Of a DNA stretch of 64,000 nt, positions 45,623 to 54,391 are shown in pieces. This stretch comes from Citromicrobium bathyomarinum (GTDB taxonomy: Bacteria > Pseudomonadota > Alphaproteobacteria > Sphingomonadales > Sphingomonadaceae), in NCBI RefSeq assembly GCF_021021475.1, contig NZ_JAINWL010000003.1:372001-436000 (forward strand), in the 5' to 3' direction. The position numbers and the translations under genes are program-made. How positions within the stretch are numbered: the first letter of the stretch is position 1; every line of letters begins with the position of its first letter. The notes beneath the pieces were generated by a model, which did no database searches, was not told where the DNA came from, and saw only the letters and a list, made by a program, of their open reading frames with translations.

Positions 45623-46195
45623 TCAGTTGGCGGGCGCGAGCTCGTTCAGGATTGCGTCTTCCTCGGCGATCAGCCTGGCGACTTCCGCGTGCGCTTTGGC
45701 AACCGCCTCGACCGGTTCGCCATCGACCGATCGGATCGCCAGCATGCTGTCGAGATCGGCGAAGGGAATCGCCGTGCGCGCACGGATCGATTCGAGGTTC
45801 GCATAGGCGACCTGCGCACGGCCCCACGCCTTGGACCCCACGCTGCCACTGCCCCGAACCGCCGCGCGGGTGGCGGGCACGGCCTTTTCGAAATCGGCAT
45901 GAGCGGCGCGCGCCTGCTCTTCCAGCTGGCCGACCCGCTCGGCGAGATCGGCGGACAGGACGGGGGGCGGTGGAGGCGGCGGCGCGACCGGGTCCGTGGG
46001 CTCGAACTGGCCGGTGACGGGTGCTGGTCCGTCGGGCGCGCAATCGCCGGTCGGGCGGGGGAACTCGCCGCTCTCGTATTCGGCCTCGCGCACTCCCAGA
46101 GAGGGATAGGCGCTGTCGGGCGTAGTGGCGCAGGCGGCGAGGGCACCCATGGCGGGGAGTGTGGCGATCGCGATCGCAAGGCGTGCAGCGGACAT
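45623..46195 (-). CDS. Predicted lipoprotein with Pro-rich linker and coiled coil
   Basis: A 190-residue protein. ATG 46195 begins MSAARLAIAIATLPAMGALAAC, a lipoprotein signal with lipobox LAAC and C22 lipidated. A proline-rich stretch (VAPPPPPPPVLS, about 70-81) leads to a helical region (LAERVGQLEEQARAAHADFEKAV and later AVAKAHAEVARLIAEEDAILNEL) likely to be coiled coil. No enzymatic domain. Function unknown; an envelope structural role is a guess. The longer upstream frame lacks a signal peptide and is rejected. Confidence 0.78.
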   Translation of the reverse strand: MSAARLAIAIATLPAMGALAACATTPDSAYPSLGVREAEYESGEFPRPTGDCAPDGPAPVTGQFEPTDPVAPPPPPPPVLSADLAERVGQLEEQARAAHADFEKAVPATRAAVRGSGSVGSKAWGRAQVAYANLESIRARTAIPFADLDSMLAIRSVDGEPVEAVAKAHAEVARLIAEEDAILNELAPAN

Positions 46196-46395
46196 GCGCG
46201 CACCCTTAGCACGCGCGTCGCGCCGTGGTAGAGGCGATGGCACGCTGCGGCGCTTTTCTGGGCTGCCCGGCGTTGACTTTCGCAAAACCATACCGTAAGC
46301 GCGCCCTTCTTTGGGGGGCTCACCACGGTGTTGCCCGTCGATACGCTGTCTCGTTAGGGGCAGGGTCACAGCTAAACGATTGAAAGTTGATACCG

Positions 46396-46905
46396 ATGTT
46401 CGCAGTGGTGCGCACGGGCGGCAAGCAATACCGGGTTGCCGCCGGAGACAAAATCGCGGTCGAAAAGCTCGCAGGCGAAGCCGGCGAGACGATCACCCTG
46501 GGTGACGTTCTGCTCGCAGGTGAGGGCGACAGCCTTTCCGACGCCGGCAAGGTGTCCGTTTCGGCGGAAATCATCGCCCAGGCGAAGAGCGAAAAGGTGG
46601 TGGTGTTCAAGAAGCGCCGTCGTCACAATTACCGTCGCAAGAACGGCCATCGCCAGCAGATGACGCTGCTGCGCATTCTCGAAGTGGGTGAAGGCACCAA
46701 GAAGGCTGCTGCCAAGCCCGCCGCGAAGAAGGCCGATGCTGCCGACGACAAGGCTGCCGAAAAGGCTCCGGCCAAGAAGGCTGCTGCGCCCAAGGCCGAA
46801 GCGGCTGACAAGCCCGCTGCCAAGAAGGCCGCGCCGAAGAAGGCTGCAGCGACCAAGAAGCCGGCCGCCAAGAAGGCCGACACCAAGGATTCGGGCGACG
46901 CGTAA
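46396..46905 (+). CDS. rplU: 50S ribosomal protein L21 with long Ala/Lys-rich tail
   Basis: Ribosomal protein of 169 residues. The first 100 match L21: [57 protein letters not shown]. About 65 further residues form a low-complexity tail of repeated [12 protein letters not shown] units, like an H1-histone tail; ordinary L21 is about 103 residues. Such tails are found in sphingomonad L21. rpmA follows 31 bases downstream as usual. A TTGACT at 46273-46278 could belong to its promoter. Confidence 0.97.
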   Translation: MFAVVRTGGKQYRVAAGDKIAVEKLAGEAGETITLGDVLLAGEGDSLSDAGKVSVSAEIIAQAKSEKVVVFKKRRRHNYRRKNGHRQQMTLLRILEVGEGTKKAAAKPAAKKADAADDKAAEKAPAKKAAAPKAEAADKPAAKKAAPKKAAATKKPAAKKADTKDSGDA

Positions 46906-46936
46906 GCGCGGCCCAGACGGATAAGGACTAAGCGCA

Positions 46937-47206
46937 ATGGCACATAAGAAAGCAGGCGGCTCTTCGCGGAACGGTCGCGATTCGGCAGGCCGCCGTCTTG
47001 GCGTGAAGAAGTTCGGCAGCGAAGGCGTCGTTGCGGGCAACATTATCGTGCGCCAGCGTGGGACCAAGTTCTACGCGGGCACCAACGTCGGCATGGGCAA
47101 GGACCACACCCTCTTTGCGCTTACCGACGGTATTGTGCGCTTCCACGACGGGAAGCTCGGCCGCAAATACGTATCGGTCGACCTTATGGCGCAAGCTGCC
47201 GAATAA
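46937..47206 (+). CDS. rpmA: 50S ribosomal protein L27
   Basis: Ribosomal protein of 89 residues near the peptidyl-transferase centre. It begins [27 protein letters not shown], with the conserved N-terminal tail reaching the A and P sites, and continues [28 protein letters not shown]. Second gene of rplU-rpmA, followed by an intrinsic terminator. Confidence 0.98.
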   Translation: MAHKKAGGSSRNGRDSAGRRLGVKKFGSEGVVAGNIIVRQRGTKFYAGTNVGMGKDHTLFALTDGIVRFHDGKLGRKYVSVDLMAQAAE

Positions 47207-47271
47207 TCGGGCAACTCGATAACAGGGGTTGTCCACCGGGACGGCCCCGCCGGAGGTAAAATCCGGCCATC

Positions 47272-47305
47272 AAGGGAGAGGGGGCCAGCCCCGTCTCCCT
47301 TTTTT
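47272..47305 (+). terminator. Intrinsic terminator of rplU-rpmA
   Basis: AAGGGAGA (47272-47279) pairs with TCTCCCTT (47294-47301), with an inner GGGG/CCCC stem, followed by a run of T to 47305. Located 65 bases after the rpmA stop. Confidence 0.9.
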
Positions 47306-47369
47306 CGTCTCCCTTGTCACCGTGGCCGCCCGCCGAGGAAGGGCGCGCCGCGCGAGGGGAGAAACGACG

Positions 47370-47927
47370 ATGTTTCACAGAAGCGAGAGGTTGCTGCTGC
47401 GGCCCGCGTGGCCCGAGGACTGGCAGGCTGTGCACGCAGCGATTGCGGACGAGGGTATCGTGCGCAACCTCGCCACCGCGCCGTGGCCCTATTCGGCTGC
47501 CGACGCGCGCGCGTGGTGCGCGCTCCCCTTCACGCCCGAAGCACCCCGTTTCGTCATTACCCTGGCCGATTCCGGCGAGGTTATCGGCTGCATCGGCATC
47601 GGTCCGCTGCCGCCCGAAGAGGGCGGCGGCGATGGGACAATGGAGCTGGGTTACTGGATCGCGCGCCCGCACTGGGGCCGCGGCTATGCCGGCGAGGCGG
47701 CGCGTGCGATGGTCGAGATCGCCCGCGCCTGCGGCCATCCGCGCATCGTCGCGAGCCATTTTCTGGACAATCCGGCATCGGGCCGCGTGCTGCGCAAGGC
47801 TGGCTTCCTGCCCACCGGCAAGGGCGGGCGGCACTTCAGCCTCGCCCGCGGCTATGAAGCGCAGACAAATGGCTATGCGCTCGACCTGGCAGAGGAGGTG
47901 GAGCGATCGCTCCCGGCGGCGGCCTAG
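47370..47927 (+). CDS. GNAT family N-acetyltransferase (RimJ/RimL-like)
   Basis: A 185-residue acetyltransferase. It begins MFHRSERLLLRPAWPEDW, as in RimJ/RimL-type GNATs, with the acetyl-CoA loop in ELGYWIARPHWGRGYAGEAARAMV (the Q/RxxGxG/A motif as GRGYAG) and the final NPASGRVLRKAGFLPTG. The acceptor is unknown. ATG 47370 follows GAGGGGAG by nine bases; the longer upstream frame would overlap the rpmA terminator. Confidence 0.92.
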   Translation: MFHRSERLLLRPAWPEDWQAVHAAIADEGIVRNLATAPWPYSAADARAWCALPFTPEAPRFVITLADSGEVIGCIGIGPLPPEEGGGDGTMELGYWIARPHWGRGYAGEAARAMVEIARACGHPRIVASHFLDNPASGRVLRKAGFLPTGKGGRHFSLARGYEAQTNGYALDLAEEVERSLPAAA

Positions 47928-47942
47928 CTCAGGCCGCCGCCT
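47915..47942. terminator. Hairpin between convergent genes
   Basis: GCGGCGGCCT and AGGCCGCCGC form a 10-11 pair stem with an AGCTC loop that spans the GNAT stop codon. No real T tract follows, so it is only a possible, rather weak, terminator for the two convergent genes. Confidence 0.4.
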
Positions 47943-47952
47943 TGGGGCGTCC

Positions 47953-48801
47953 TCACGCGGGCAGCAGCGCGTCCGCGTAATCGCCTTCGTACTTGCCGAT
48001 CAGCGCGCGATCGTCGTGATCCCACGGGTGAAAGCCGGGTTTGAAATAGCCCAGCCATGCGGGGAAGCAGCGGCGCAGAACGCCCGGCGTGCCGAACAGA
48101 TACTTCGCCAGCCCCCAATGGGCACGCGCGCCAGTGATCCCGTCCTGCGCGAGCAGTTCGATCGCGTCCTTCCAGCGGTTGTTGAGGAACCGCTTGGTCA
48201 CTGCCAGCATGATGATGCTGCGCCGCGCCCAGCGCTGGAAGCCGGTCCATTGTTGCGTTGCGTGGTTCCAGGTGTCGTAGGCAACACCCTTGTGCTCGAT
48301 CTCCTCGACCGCGTGCCATTCCCACATCTTGCGGACCTCGGGGTCCGAATCCTTGAAATGCTGCGGATTGGCGAGGAATTCGTGCGCCATCATCGCGGTG
48401 TAATGCTCCAGCGCCATGGTGATCCCCAGCTTGGCGATCGTGGGCTTGTCCGCCGCCATATCGAGCAGTTCCTTCGTGCGCCGGTCGATCATCTCCATGT
48501 CGTAACCCGCATCTGCGGCGAGGCGGTTGAACGCGATGTGCTCGCGCGTGTGGTTGATCTCCTGCTTCACGAAAGCGCGGATCTCCGCCGCCAGCTTGGG
48601 ATCGGTCCCTTCGCGAAAGGCCTTTACCGATTCGATGAAGAAGGCTTCGCCGCGCGGGAAGGTGCCCGACAGCGCGTTGTGCCATGCGGTGCCAAAGGGA
48701 TCGCCAGCCCACCAGCGGGAGGGTGTGGTATCCCTGTTGAAGCGCTCGTCGCGAATGGTGATCGCGGGGTTGGCGGCAAGGGTTTGGTCGTGGGCGGTCA
48801 T
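47953..48801 (-). CDS. Predicted metal-dependent hydrolase (COG3687)
   Basis: A 282-residue all-helical protein of the COG3687/PF10118 type. Metal-binding residues are suggested by KQEINHTREHIAFNR, ALEHYTAMMAHEFL and EWHAVEEIEHKGVAYDTWNH, i.e. repeated Glu plus ExxH motifs as in di-iron four-helix bundles. The real activity is not established; oxidase or oxygenase chemistry would fit the fold. It is divergent from a TetR-type regulator over a 131-base region holding tandem operator-like palindromes, so it is the likely target of that regulator. Confidence 0.87.
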   Translation of the reverse strand: MTAHDQTLAANPAITIRDERFNRDTTPSRWWAGDPFGTAWHNALSGTFPRGEAFFIESVKAFREGTDPKLAAEIRAFVKQEINHTREHIAFNRLAADAGYDMEMIDRRTKELLDMAADKPTIAKLGITMALEHYTAMMAHEFLANPQHFKDSDPEVRKMWEWHAVEEIEHKGVAYDTWNHATQQWTGFQRWARRSIIMLAVTKRFLNNRWKDAIELLAQDGITGARAHWGLAKYLFGTPGVLRRCFPAWLGYFKPGFHPWDHDDRALIGKYEGDYADALLPA

Positions 48802-48848
48802 GCTGACTACTCCATATTTCCGTAACGTCGGTCGTTCGGTGCACTATA

Positions 48849-48887
48849 ACTTACACCAATGTCAGTAGCATTAACAATCATGTCAGT
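48849..48887. promoter_or_regulatory. Tandem TetR-type operator palindromes
   Basis: ACTTACA-CCAA-TGTCAGT (48849-48866) is an imperfect 7-4-7 palindrome with one mismatch. ATTAACA-ATCA-TGTCAGT (48870-48887) is a second, weaker copy. ATGTCAGTAG occurs at 48859-48868 and again at 48880-48889, exactly 21 bases (two helical turns) apart. Placed between the hydrolase and the TetR gene, it is the probable binding site. Confidence 0.65.
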
Positions 48888-48932
48888 AGGAGGTTCCTTG
48901 CCGCATCCGCCCCCGCGCACTACCACGCTTCG

Positions 48933-49538
48933 ATGGCTACACGCAGACGTCTGAGTCCCGAAGAATCCCGCGCCGGAGCGCTCGAGGCCGCGCGCAATCT
49001 GCTGATCGAGGCGGGTCCGCAGGCGGTGACGCTGAAGGCGGTGGGCGCGCGGGTCGGTCGTACGCACGCGAACCTGCTGCATCATTTCGGCTCGGCCGCC
49101 GGGTTGCAGCACGCGCTGGGCGTCTATCTGGCGGAGTCCGTGTGCGACCGAATCGCGGCGACGATCCGCGCCAGCCGGTCGGGCGGAGCGAGCCCGCGGA
49201 TGATCGTGGATCAGGCGTTCGACGCCTTCGATGGGGAGGGCGGCGGCGCGCTGGTCAGCTGGCTGCTCGCCACGGGCCAGGAAGACGCGCTCGAACCTTT
49301 CGCCAAGGCGATCCATCAGATGATCGAGACGGTGCACAAGGAAGAGCTGGGCGCGGATCAGCCGGCGGATCGCGATGCGCTGGAATCCACGCTGACGGTG
49401 GTGCTGCTGGCGCTGGGCCAGTCGCTGATCGGCGGGCCACTGTCATCCGCGCTCAAGCTGCCGAACCACACCGCGCGCGACATTGCCGAGCGGTTTGTGG
49501 ACGATTCGCTGGAGAAGGTTGAGCAGCGGGGCGCTTAG
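48933..49538 (+). CDS. TetR/AcrR family transcriptional regulator
   Basis: A 201-residue one-component regulator. The N-terminal DNA-binding domain is clear: ESRAGALEAARNLLIEAGPQAVTLKAVGARVGRTHANLLHHFGSAAGLQHAL (about 12-63), where the helix-turn-helix recognition part is VGARVGRTHANLLHHFG. The C-terminal ligand domain is helical with no recognisable specificity. It is divergent from the metal-dependent hydrolase and the tandem palindromes lie between, so autoregulation and repression of the hydrolase are likely. Confidence 0.92.
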   Translation: MATRRRLSPEESRAGALEAARNLLIEAGPQAVTLKAVGARVGRTHANLLHHFGSAAGLQHALGVYLAESVCDRIAATIRASRSGGASPRMIVDQAFDAFDGEGGGALVSWLLATGQEDALEPFAKAIHQMIETVHKEELGADQPADRDALESTLTVVLLALGQSLIGGPLSSALKLPNHTARDIAERFVDDSLEKVEQRGA

Positions 49539-49671
49539 GGGCGTTTGGGCGCTCGGCTTATCCGTTTGATCGAAGAAAGCACTGGCCCGGGTCGGGCCCG
49601 GCGCGACGAGATGTGAGGTGGCGCGTCGGCATCGTCCGGCGGACATCCTGCGACCTGTCGTCGCTCGAACC

Positions 49672-49761
49672 GTCACCCTGAACTTGTTTCAGGGTCCAGT
49701 CTGCCCCTTGAACTGTCGGCGCGGGAGGTAGTCTGGATGCTGAAACGAGTTCAGCATGACG
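49672..49761. repeat. Dispersed palindromic repeat (CCCTGAA...TTCAGGG type)
   Basis: Two hairpins face each other: ACCCTGAA/TTCAGGGT (49675-49695) and ATGCTGAA/TTCAGCAT (49737-49757), framed by GTCACCCTG and CATGACG. This is the REP-like intergenic element I know from many sphingomonad and related genomes. It lies just after ygfZ and may act as its transcript end; the rest of 49539-49671 shows nothing else. Confidence 0.75.
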
Positions 49762-49771
49762 TTTGGTGCGG

Positions 49772-50515
49772 CTACTCCGCAGCTTCCAGCCGCATCCAGC
49801 CGGGCACCAGCTCGGCGGGAATATCGCTCACCCGCAAATGATCGAGCGCCAGACCGAGATCGGGATACTCCGCCTTGCGGCGCTTCTCCTCCGACCGCTC
49901 GAGCGGGACCACCACTAGTCGCCGGTTGACCTTCTGCCGCCAGTTCATCCGCGCGGTGTTCTCCTGCCCGATATAGCAGCCCTTGGAGAAGCTGACGCCG
50001 TGTAGCTCGACCGCATTGGTCTCCAGCCACAGGATGTCGGCCAGCTCGCCTTGGCCTTCGGCCACGCCGAGTGAGAGGCGGTGGGCGAGCCATGCCGCGT
50101 CGGCAGGTTCGCTGTCGTCGGCAGGCGCGAGCCAGCGATGGCCGAGCGCGGGGAGGCGGGGATCGGGCGGATGGGCATCGATCGCCTCCACGCTCCAGTG
50201 CACGGCCAGGCTCTCGTCGCGCGCGATCTCGATCTTGCGGCGCAGGCGGTAGAGGGAGAGGCGCTTGACCAGATCGTCCGCAACATCCGCCTCGCAATCG
50301 AGCAGGATCGTCGCGCCATGCTCGCCCGTGCGGCCCGGCCATACGATCATGTCGAACATGGTCTTGCCCTGCGCGCTCAGCAGCGCGGCATAGGCGGGCA
50401 GTTCCCCGGTGACGTCGTTGGTCAGCAGGCCTTGCAGGAAGCCCGCGACATCCTCCCCGGCTGCGGTGGGGCTGAGGCGGATCACGGCGCGGTTCTGGAG
50501 GCGGGTTGCTGTCAT
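49772..50515 (-). CDS. ygfZ: Folate-binding YgfZ/IbaG-type iron-sulphur protein repair factor
   Basis: A 247-residue member of the YgfZ/GcvT-like family, needed for tetrahydrofolate-dependent maintenance of certain Fe-S enzymes. The family signature [15 protein letters not shown] (K-G-C-Y-x-G-Q-E with the functional Cys) is intact. The N-terminal part has [12 protein letters not shown] and the region [10 protein letters not shown] found in the family. Shorter than E. coli YgfZ (326). Single gene followed by the palindromic repeat. Confidence 0.9.
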   Translation of the reverse strand: MTATRLQNRAVIRLSPTAAGEDVAGFLQGLLTNDVTGELPAYAALLSAQGKTMFDMIVWPGRTGEHGATILLDCEADVADDLVKRLSLYRLRRKIEIARDESLAVHWSVEAIDAHPPDPRLPALGHRWLAPADDSEPADAAWLAHRLSLGVAEGQGELADILWLETNAVELHGVSFSKGCYIGQENTARMNWRQKVNRRLVVVPLERSEEKRRKAEYPDLGLALDHLRVSDIPAELVPGWMRLEAAE

Positions 50516-50671
50516 GCTGCCGAGATAGGGCTCCGGATGCCATCATGCCACCCGGCGCTGTCCTACAGGTACGGCGGCGCGTATATCGATTGCGCGATGC
50601 GCCGCGCGACCTCCTCCCTCCGCCTGTTTCTCATGGCCGCGAGAGGGGCAGGGTTTTTGGTCTCTGGACTG

Positions 50672-50689
50672 TGTGTCAGGTGTGTCAGG
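50672..50689. repeat. Nine-base tandem duplication in the pyrC leader
   Basis: TGTGTCAGG occurs twice in direct succession (50672-50680 and 50681-50689), 39 bases before pyrC. Downstream, CCCCT (50693-50697) can pair with AGGGG (50716-50720), partly covering the ribosome site. Possible regulator site or leader structure; the rest of 50516-50727 shows nothing else clear. Confidence 0.4.
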
Positions 50690-50727
50690 GCTCCCCTGTG
50701 CGGGCCTGTTGGGCTAGGGGGCGGGGC

Positions 50728-51768
50728 ATGACCGAAACGCTCACGATCCGCCGCCCCGACGACTGGCACGTTCACCTGCGCGATGGCGCGATGCTGGAAA
50801 GCGTGGTTGCGGCCACAGCGCGCCAGTTCGCCCGCGCGATCGTGATGCCCAATCTCACCCCGCCGGTGACGACTGCCGCGCTGGCGCGCGCCTATCGCGA
50901 CCGGATCATGGCGGCCGTGCCTGAAGGCATGGACTTCACGCCGCTGATGACCGCCTACCTGACCGACGATACCGATCCGGCGGACCTGATCGGGGGCTTT
51001 CGCGACGGCGTGTTCACTGCGGCCAAGCTCTACCCCGCCAATGCGACCACCAATTCTGCGCACGGGGTGACCGATATCGGCAAGTTGCGCCCGGTGTTCG
51101 AGGCGATGGCAGAGGCGGGCATGGTGCTGTGCGTCCACGGCGAGGTGACCGATGCCGAAATCGACATCTTCGACCGCGAGGCGGTGTTTATCGAGCGCAT
51201 CCTCGCGCCGCTGCACCGCGACCTGCCGCAGCTGAAGATCGCGTTCGAGCATATCACCAGCCGTCATGCAGTGGAGTTCGTGGAAAGCGCGGGCGAGAAT
51301 GTCGGCGCGACGATCACCCCGCACCACCTGCATATCAACCGCAACGCGATGCTGGTCGGCGGGATGCGGCCGCATGCCTACTGCCTGCCGGTTGCCAAGC
51401 GGGAAGAGCACCGGCTTGCGCTGCGGGCGTTCGCGACGGGCGGCTCGTCCAGGGTCTTCCTCGGCACCGACAGCGCGCCGCACGAGCAGCATGCGAAGGA
51501 AAGCGCGTGTGGCTGCGCGGGGATCTACAATGCGCCGCACGCGCTGGAGGCCTATCTCCAGGTGTTCGAGGAAGAGGGCGCGCTGGACCGGTTCGAAGCC
51601 TTCGCCTCGCTCAACGGGCCGCGCTTCTACGGGCTGCCGGTGAACGAGAGCACGGTGACGCTGGTAAAGCGCGAGCAGGCGGTGCCCGAGAGCATTCCGG
51701 CAGCGGCCACGCAGGTCGTGCCGTTCATGGCCGGGCGGACGATCGGGTGGAGCCTTACCGAGGGCTAG
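50728..51768 (+). CDS. pyrC: Dihydroorotase
   Basis: Binuclear zinc amidohydrolase making dihydroorotate in pyrimidine synthesis. ATG 50728 gives 346 residues, the usual length of the E. coli-like class. Zinc ligands: HVH in [13 protein letters not shown], the carbamylated Lys in [13 protein letters not shown], His in VLCVHGEV and IAFEHITSR, Asp in [23 protein letters not shown] is also typical. It ends in a shared CTAG (51765-51768) with convergent rarD. pyrE is in a different operon at 32883. Confidence 0.97.
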   Translation: MTETLTIRRPDDWHVHLRDGAMLESVVAATARQFARAIVMPNLTPPVTTAALARAYRDRIMAAVPEGMDFTPLMTAYLTDDTDPADLIGGFRDGVFTAAKLYPANATTNSAHGVTDIGKLRPVFEAMAEAGMVLCVHGEVTDAEIDIFDREAVFIERILAPLHRDLPQLKIAFEHITSRHAVEFVESAGENVGATITPHHLHINRNAMLVGGMRPHAYCLPVAKREEHRLALRAFATGGSSRVFLGTDSAPHEQHAKESACGCAGIYNAPHALEAYLQVFEEEGALDRFEAFASLNGPRFYGLPVNESTVTLVKREQAVPESIPAAATQVVPFMAGRTIGWSLTEG

Positions 51769-52676
51769 GCGGTCGGGACCGGCTTGCGCGCCGCGCGGCG
51801 CTTGGCCAGCAGGTCCCACACGAAGATCGCCGCGGCGAGCCAGATGCAGCCGAAGCAGAACAGCTCTGCCGGATGCAGCTCCTCGCCGAACACGGTCAGG
51901 CCCAGAATGAAGACGATGCTGGGCGCGAGGAACTGGACGAAGCCGAGCACTGAGTAGTCCATCCGCCGCGCGGCGATCGCGAACATTAGCAGCGGCACGG
52001 CGGTCAGCAGCCCGCCGAACATGATCGAGAGGGAGAGCGCGAGGCTGTTATCGAAGGAGGAGCCCTGCGGGCTCGCCCAGTACCACGCGGCAACGCCCAG
52101 CGCGGGGATCAGCAGGATCGCGCTCTCAATGGTGAGGCCGGGCAGCGCGCCGACCGGAACCTGCTTGCGCAGCAGGCCGTAGGTCGCGAAGCTGAAGGCG
52201 AGGGTCAGGCTGATCCACAGGGTCGAAAGCGCACCCGCGGCGAGGATCGCGATCCCGACCGCAGCCAGCGCCACCGCGACCCACTGCGCCCGGCTCAGCC
52301 TCTCCTTGAGGATCAGCGTGCCGAGCAGGATGTTGACCAGCGGATTGATGTAATAGCCAAGGCTGGCCGCATAGACCTCACCCTGTTGGATCGCCCAGAC
52401 GTAGACGAGCCAATTCACCGCAATGAGAAGCGCACTGGCGCCCAGCACCAGCACCGCGCGCACGTCTCTCAGAGCCTCGCGGATGGCGGGGAACTGGCCG
52501 CGGAAGGCAACGATGAGGAGGCAGACCGGCAGCGTCCAGACAATCCGCCAGCCGACGAATTCGAACGCGGGCACCTGCTTCACCAGCAGCAGGTACAAGG
52601 GCATGAAGCCCCATACGACATAGGCGCCCAGTGCCTGCGGAAGGCCGGAAGGCCGGGGTGCTTCGTTCTCGCTCAC
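51765..52676 (-). CDS. rarD: EamA family transporter RarD
   Basis: A 303-residue inner-membrane permease with ten predicted helices and two EamA repeats. RarD-specific features are the start [33 protein letters not shown], then [45 protein letters not shown] and the late [24 protein letters not shown]. The substrate is unproven (named from chloramphenicol-related work in other bacteria). The 233 bases upstream hold its presumed promoter and the astD terminator, with nothing else recognised. Confidence 0.93.
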   Translation of the reverse strand: MSENEAPRPSGLPQALGAYVVWGFMPLYLLLVKQVPAFEFVGWRIVWTLPVCLLIVAFRGQFPAIREALRDVRAVLVLGASALLIAVNWLVYVWAIQQGEVYAASLGYYINPLVNILLGTLILKERLSRAQWVAVALAAVGIAILAAGALSTLWISLTLAFSFATYGLLRKQVPVGALPGLTIESAILLIPALGVAAWYWASPQGSSFDNSLALSLSIMFGGLLTAVPLLMFAIAARRMDYSVLGFVQFLAPSIVFILGLTVFGEELHPAELFCFGCIWLAAAIFVWDLLAKRRAARKPVPTA

Positions 52677-52859
52677 GAGTGCGCCCTAGTCCTGTACGAA
52701 AGCCTGAACAAGCGTTGCTGATCGTTCAGCTTAATACCGCTATTTATGAACGCATACCGATTCGGGAGGCCAAATAGTGCGCCTGCCGATCGGCCCGGAA
52801 TTACTAGCTTTGGCGCTTCCCAGGGAGGGCCAGGGCGCGGCGTCCCACCAGCGTCGCGG

Positions 52860-52893
52860 AAAACGCCTCGGCACGAAAGTGTCGGGGCGTTTT
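52860..52893 (-). terminator. Intrinsic terminator of astD
   Basis: A 15-pair stem (52860-52874 with 52879-52893) closed by a GAAA tetraloop; the outer AAAA/TTTT pairs provide a short T run on either strand. It lies 16 bases beyond the astD stop and can act in both directions. Confidence 0.88.
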
Positions 52894-52909
52894 CACTATG
52901 ACAGCCCGC

Positions 52910-54325
52910 TCAGTCGGTCTTGAAGCCAACACCCATGCTTGCGCGCGGCTGGCCGATCTCGCTGCTGGCGACCGGGTAGGCGCAGTAATCCGCGGCGTAA
53001 TAGGCAGCCGGGCGATGATTCCCCGACAGGCCGAGCCCGCCGAAGGGCTGCTTCGAGGAGGCGCCGTTGGTCGGCTGGTTCCAGTTGACGATGCCGGCGC
53101 GGATATTGGCCCAGAAGTGGTTGTAGTCTTCCGGAGCACCACCGATCAGCGACGCAGACAGGCCGAAGCGCGTGTTGTTCGCCTCGGCAATAGCAGCGTC
53201 CAGATCGGTCACCTTGATCACCTGCAGCAGCGGGCCGAACAGCTCGACATCGGGGCGCTCTTCCATCGCGGTCGTGTCGATCAGCGCAGGCGTGACGAAG
53301 GGTTTGTCTTCCTGCGGCCGCTTGAGGTGGCGGATTGCCTTGCCGCCGTTGGAAAGCAGATAGAGGAAGCTCTCCGCCAGCTGGTCGGCTGCCTGGTTGT
53401 CGATCACGCAGCCCATGAAGGGCGCGGGGTCGGCAAAAGGCTCGTCGACGATGATCTTCGGGATCAGGTCTTTCACGGCCTGAACCGTCTCGTCGTACAT
53501 GTCTTCGGTCACGATCAGCCGCCGCGCCGCGGTGCAGCGCTGGCCTGCGGTGGTGAAGGCGGAGCGGGCGATCAGCAGCGCCGCATCCTCCACCTTGGGT
53601 GTCTTCATAACGACGATCGGGTTGTTGCCGCCCATCTCCAGCGCCAGGATCTTGCCCGGGTTGGTCGCGCATTTGCGGTTGATCGCGATCCCCGCCTGCG
53701 CGCTGCCGGTGAACAGCACGCCGTCGACTTCGGGATGCGCAACCAGAGCCTTGCCTTCGTCCGGCCCGCCGATCAGCGCCTGGACGACATGCTTGTCGAT
53801 CCCGGCGCGGTGGAAGCATTCGACCAGCAGTGCGCCTACTGCCGGGGTCTTCTCGCTCGGCTTGAAGACCACCGTGTTGCCCGCGATCAGCGCGGGCACG
53901 ATGTGGCCGTTGGGAAGGTGTGCGGGGAAGTTATAGGGGCCGAGCACGGCCATGATGCCGTGCGGCTTGTGACGCACGGCGGAACTGCCGCCCAGCGCGC
54001 TGTCGAGCTTCTTCTGCCCGGTGCGTTCGAGATAGGAATTGATCGAGATCTCGACCTTGCCGATGACCGCTTCGACCTCGGTCTTGGCTTCCCACAGCGG
54101 CTTGCCGGTCTCGCGCGCGATCAGCTCTGCGAATTCGTCGGTCGCGGCGAGCACTTCGTTGGCGAAGCGGCGGACCAGTTCCATCCGGTTGGCCACGGGG
54201 CGCGACGCCCAGCCGGGAAACGCCTCGCGCGCGCGGGCCACCGCTTCATCGACATCGCCGATGGACGAGCGAAAGAGTTCCCGCCCGGTGGCGGGTTCGA
54301 AAGACACAATCTCGGAAAGTGGCAC
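52910..54325 (-). CDS. astD: Succinylglutamate-semialdehyde dehydrogenase
   Basis: NAD-dependent aldehyde dehydrogenase of 471 residues; AstD oxidises N-succinylglutamate semialdehyde in the arginine succinyltransferase pathway. The nucleophile Cys is in TTAGQRCTAARR, the catalytic Glu in ILALEMGGNNPIV, and the cofactor loop in VLFTGSAQAG. The C terminus ASSKQPFGGLGLSGNHRPAAYYAADYCAYPVASSE is specific to AstD. No astA, astB, astC or astE is adjacent, so the gene is separated from the rest of the pathway or serves another aldehyde. selO lies 67 bases upstream on the same strand. Confidence 0.92.
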   Translation of the reverse strand: MPLSEIVSFEPATGRELFRSSIGDVDEAVARAREAFPGWASRPVANRMELVRRFANEVLAATDEFAELIARETGKPLWEAKTEVEAVIGKVEISINSYLERTGQKKLDSALGGSSAVRHKPHGIMAVLGPYNFPAHLPNGHIVPALIAGNTVVFKPSEKTPAVGALLVECFHRAGIDKHVVQALIGGPDEGKALVAHPEVDGVLFTGSAQAGIAINRKCATNPGKILALEMGGNNPIVVMKTPKVEDAALLIARSAFTTAGQRCTAARRLIVTEDMYDETVQAVKDLIPKIIVDEPFADPAPFMGCVIDNQAADQLAESFLYLLSNGGKAIRHLKRPQEDKPFVTPALIDTTAMEERPDVELFGPLLQVIKVTDLDAAIAEANNTRFGLSASLIGGAPEDYNHFWANIRAGIVNWNQPTNGASSKQPFGGLGLSGNHRPAAYYAADYCAYPVASSEIGQPRASMGVGFKTD

Positions 54326-54391
54326 TCCGGGCAGTTCCTCAGTTCCTCGTCTCGGCAGTTATGCTGCCGCATTCTGGCCTAGCGGCGCGCA

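Noticed and set aside
46273-46300. Promoter of rplU with TTGACT as -35 box
   Set aside because: No acceptable -10 sequence lies at 16-18 bases, so I only mention it with the gene.
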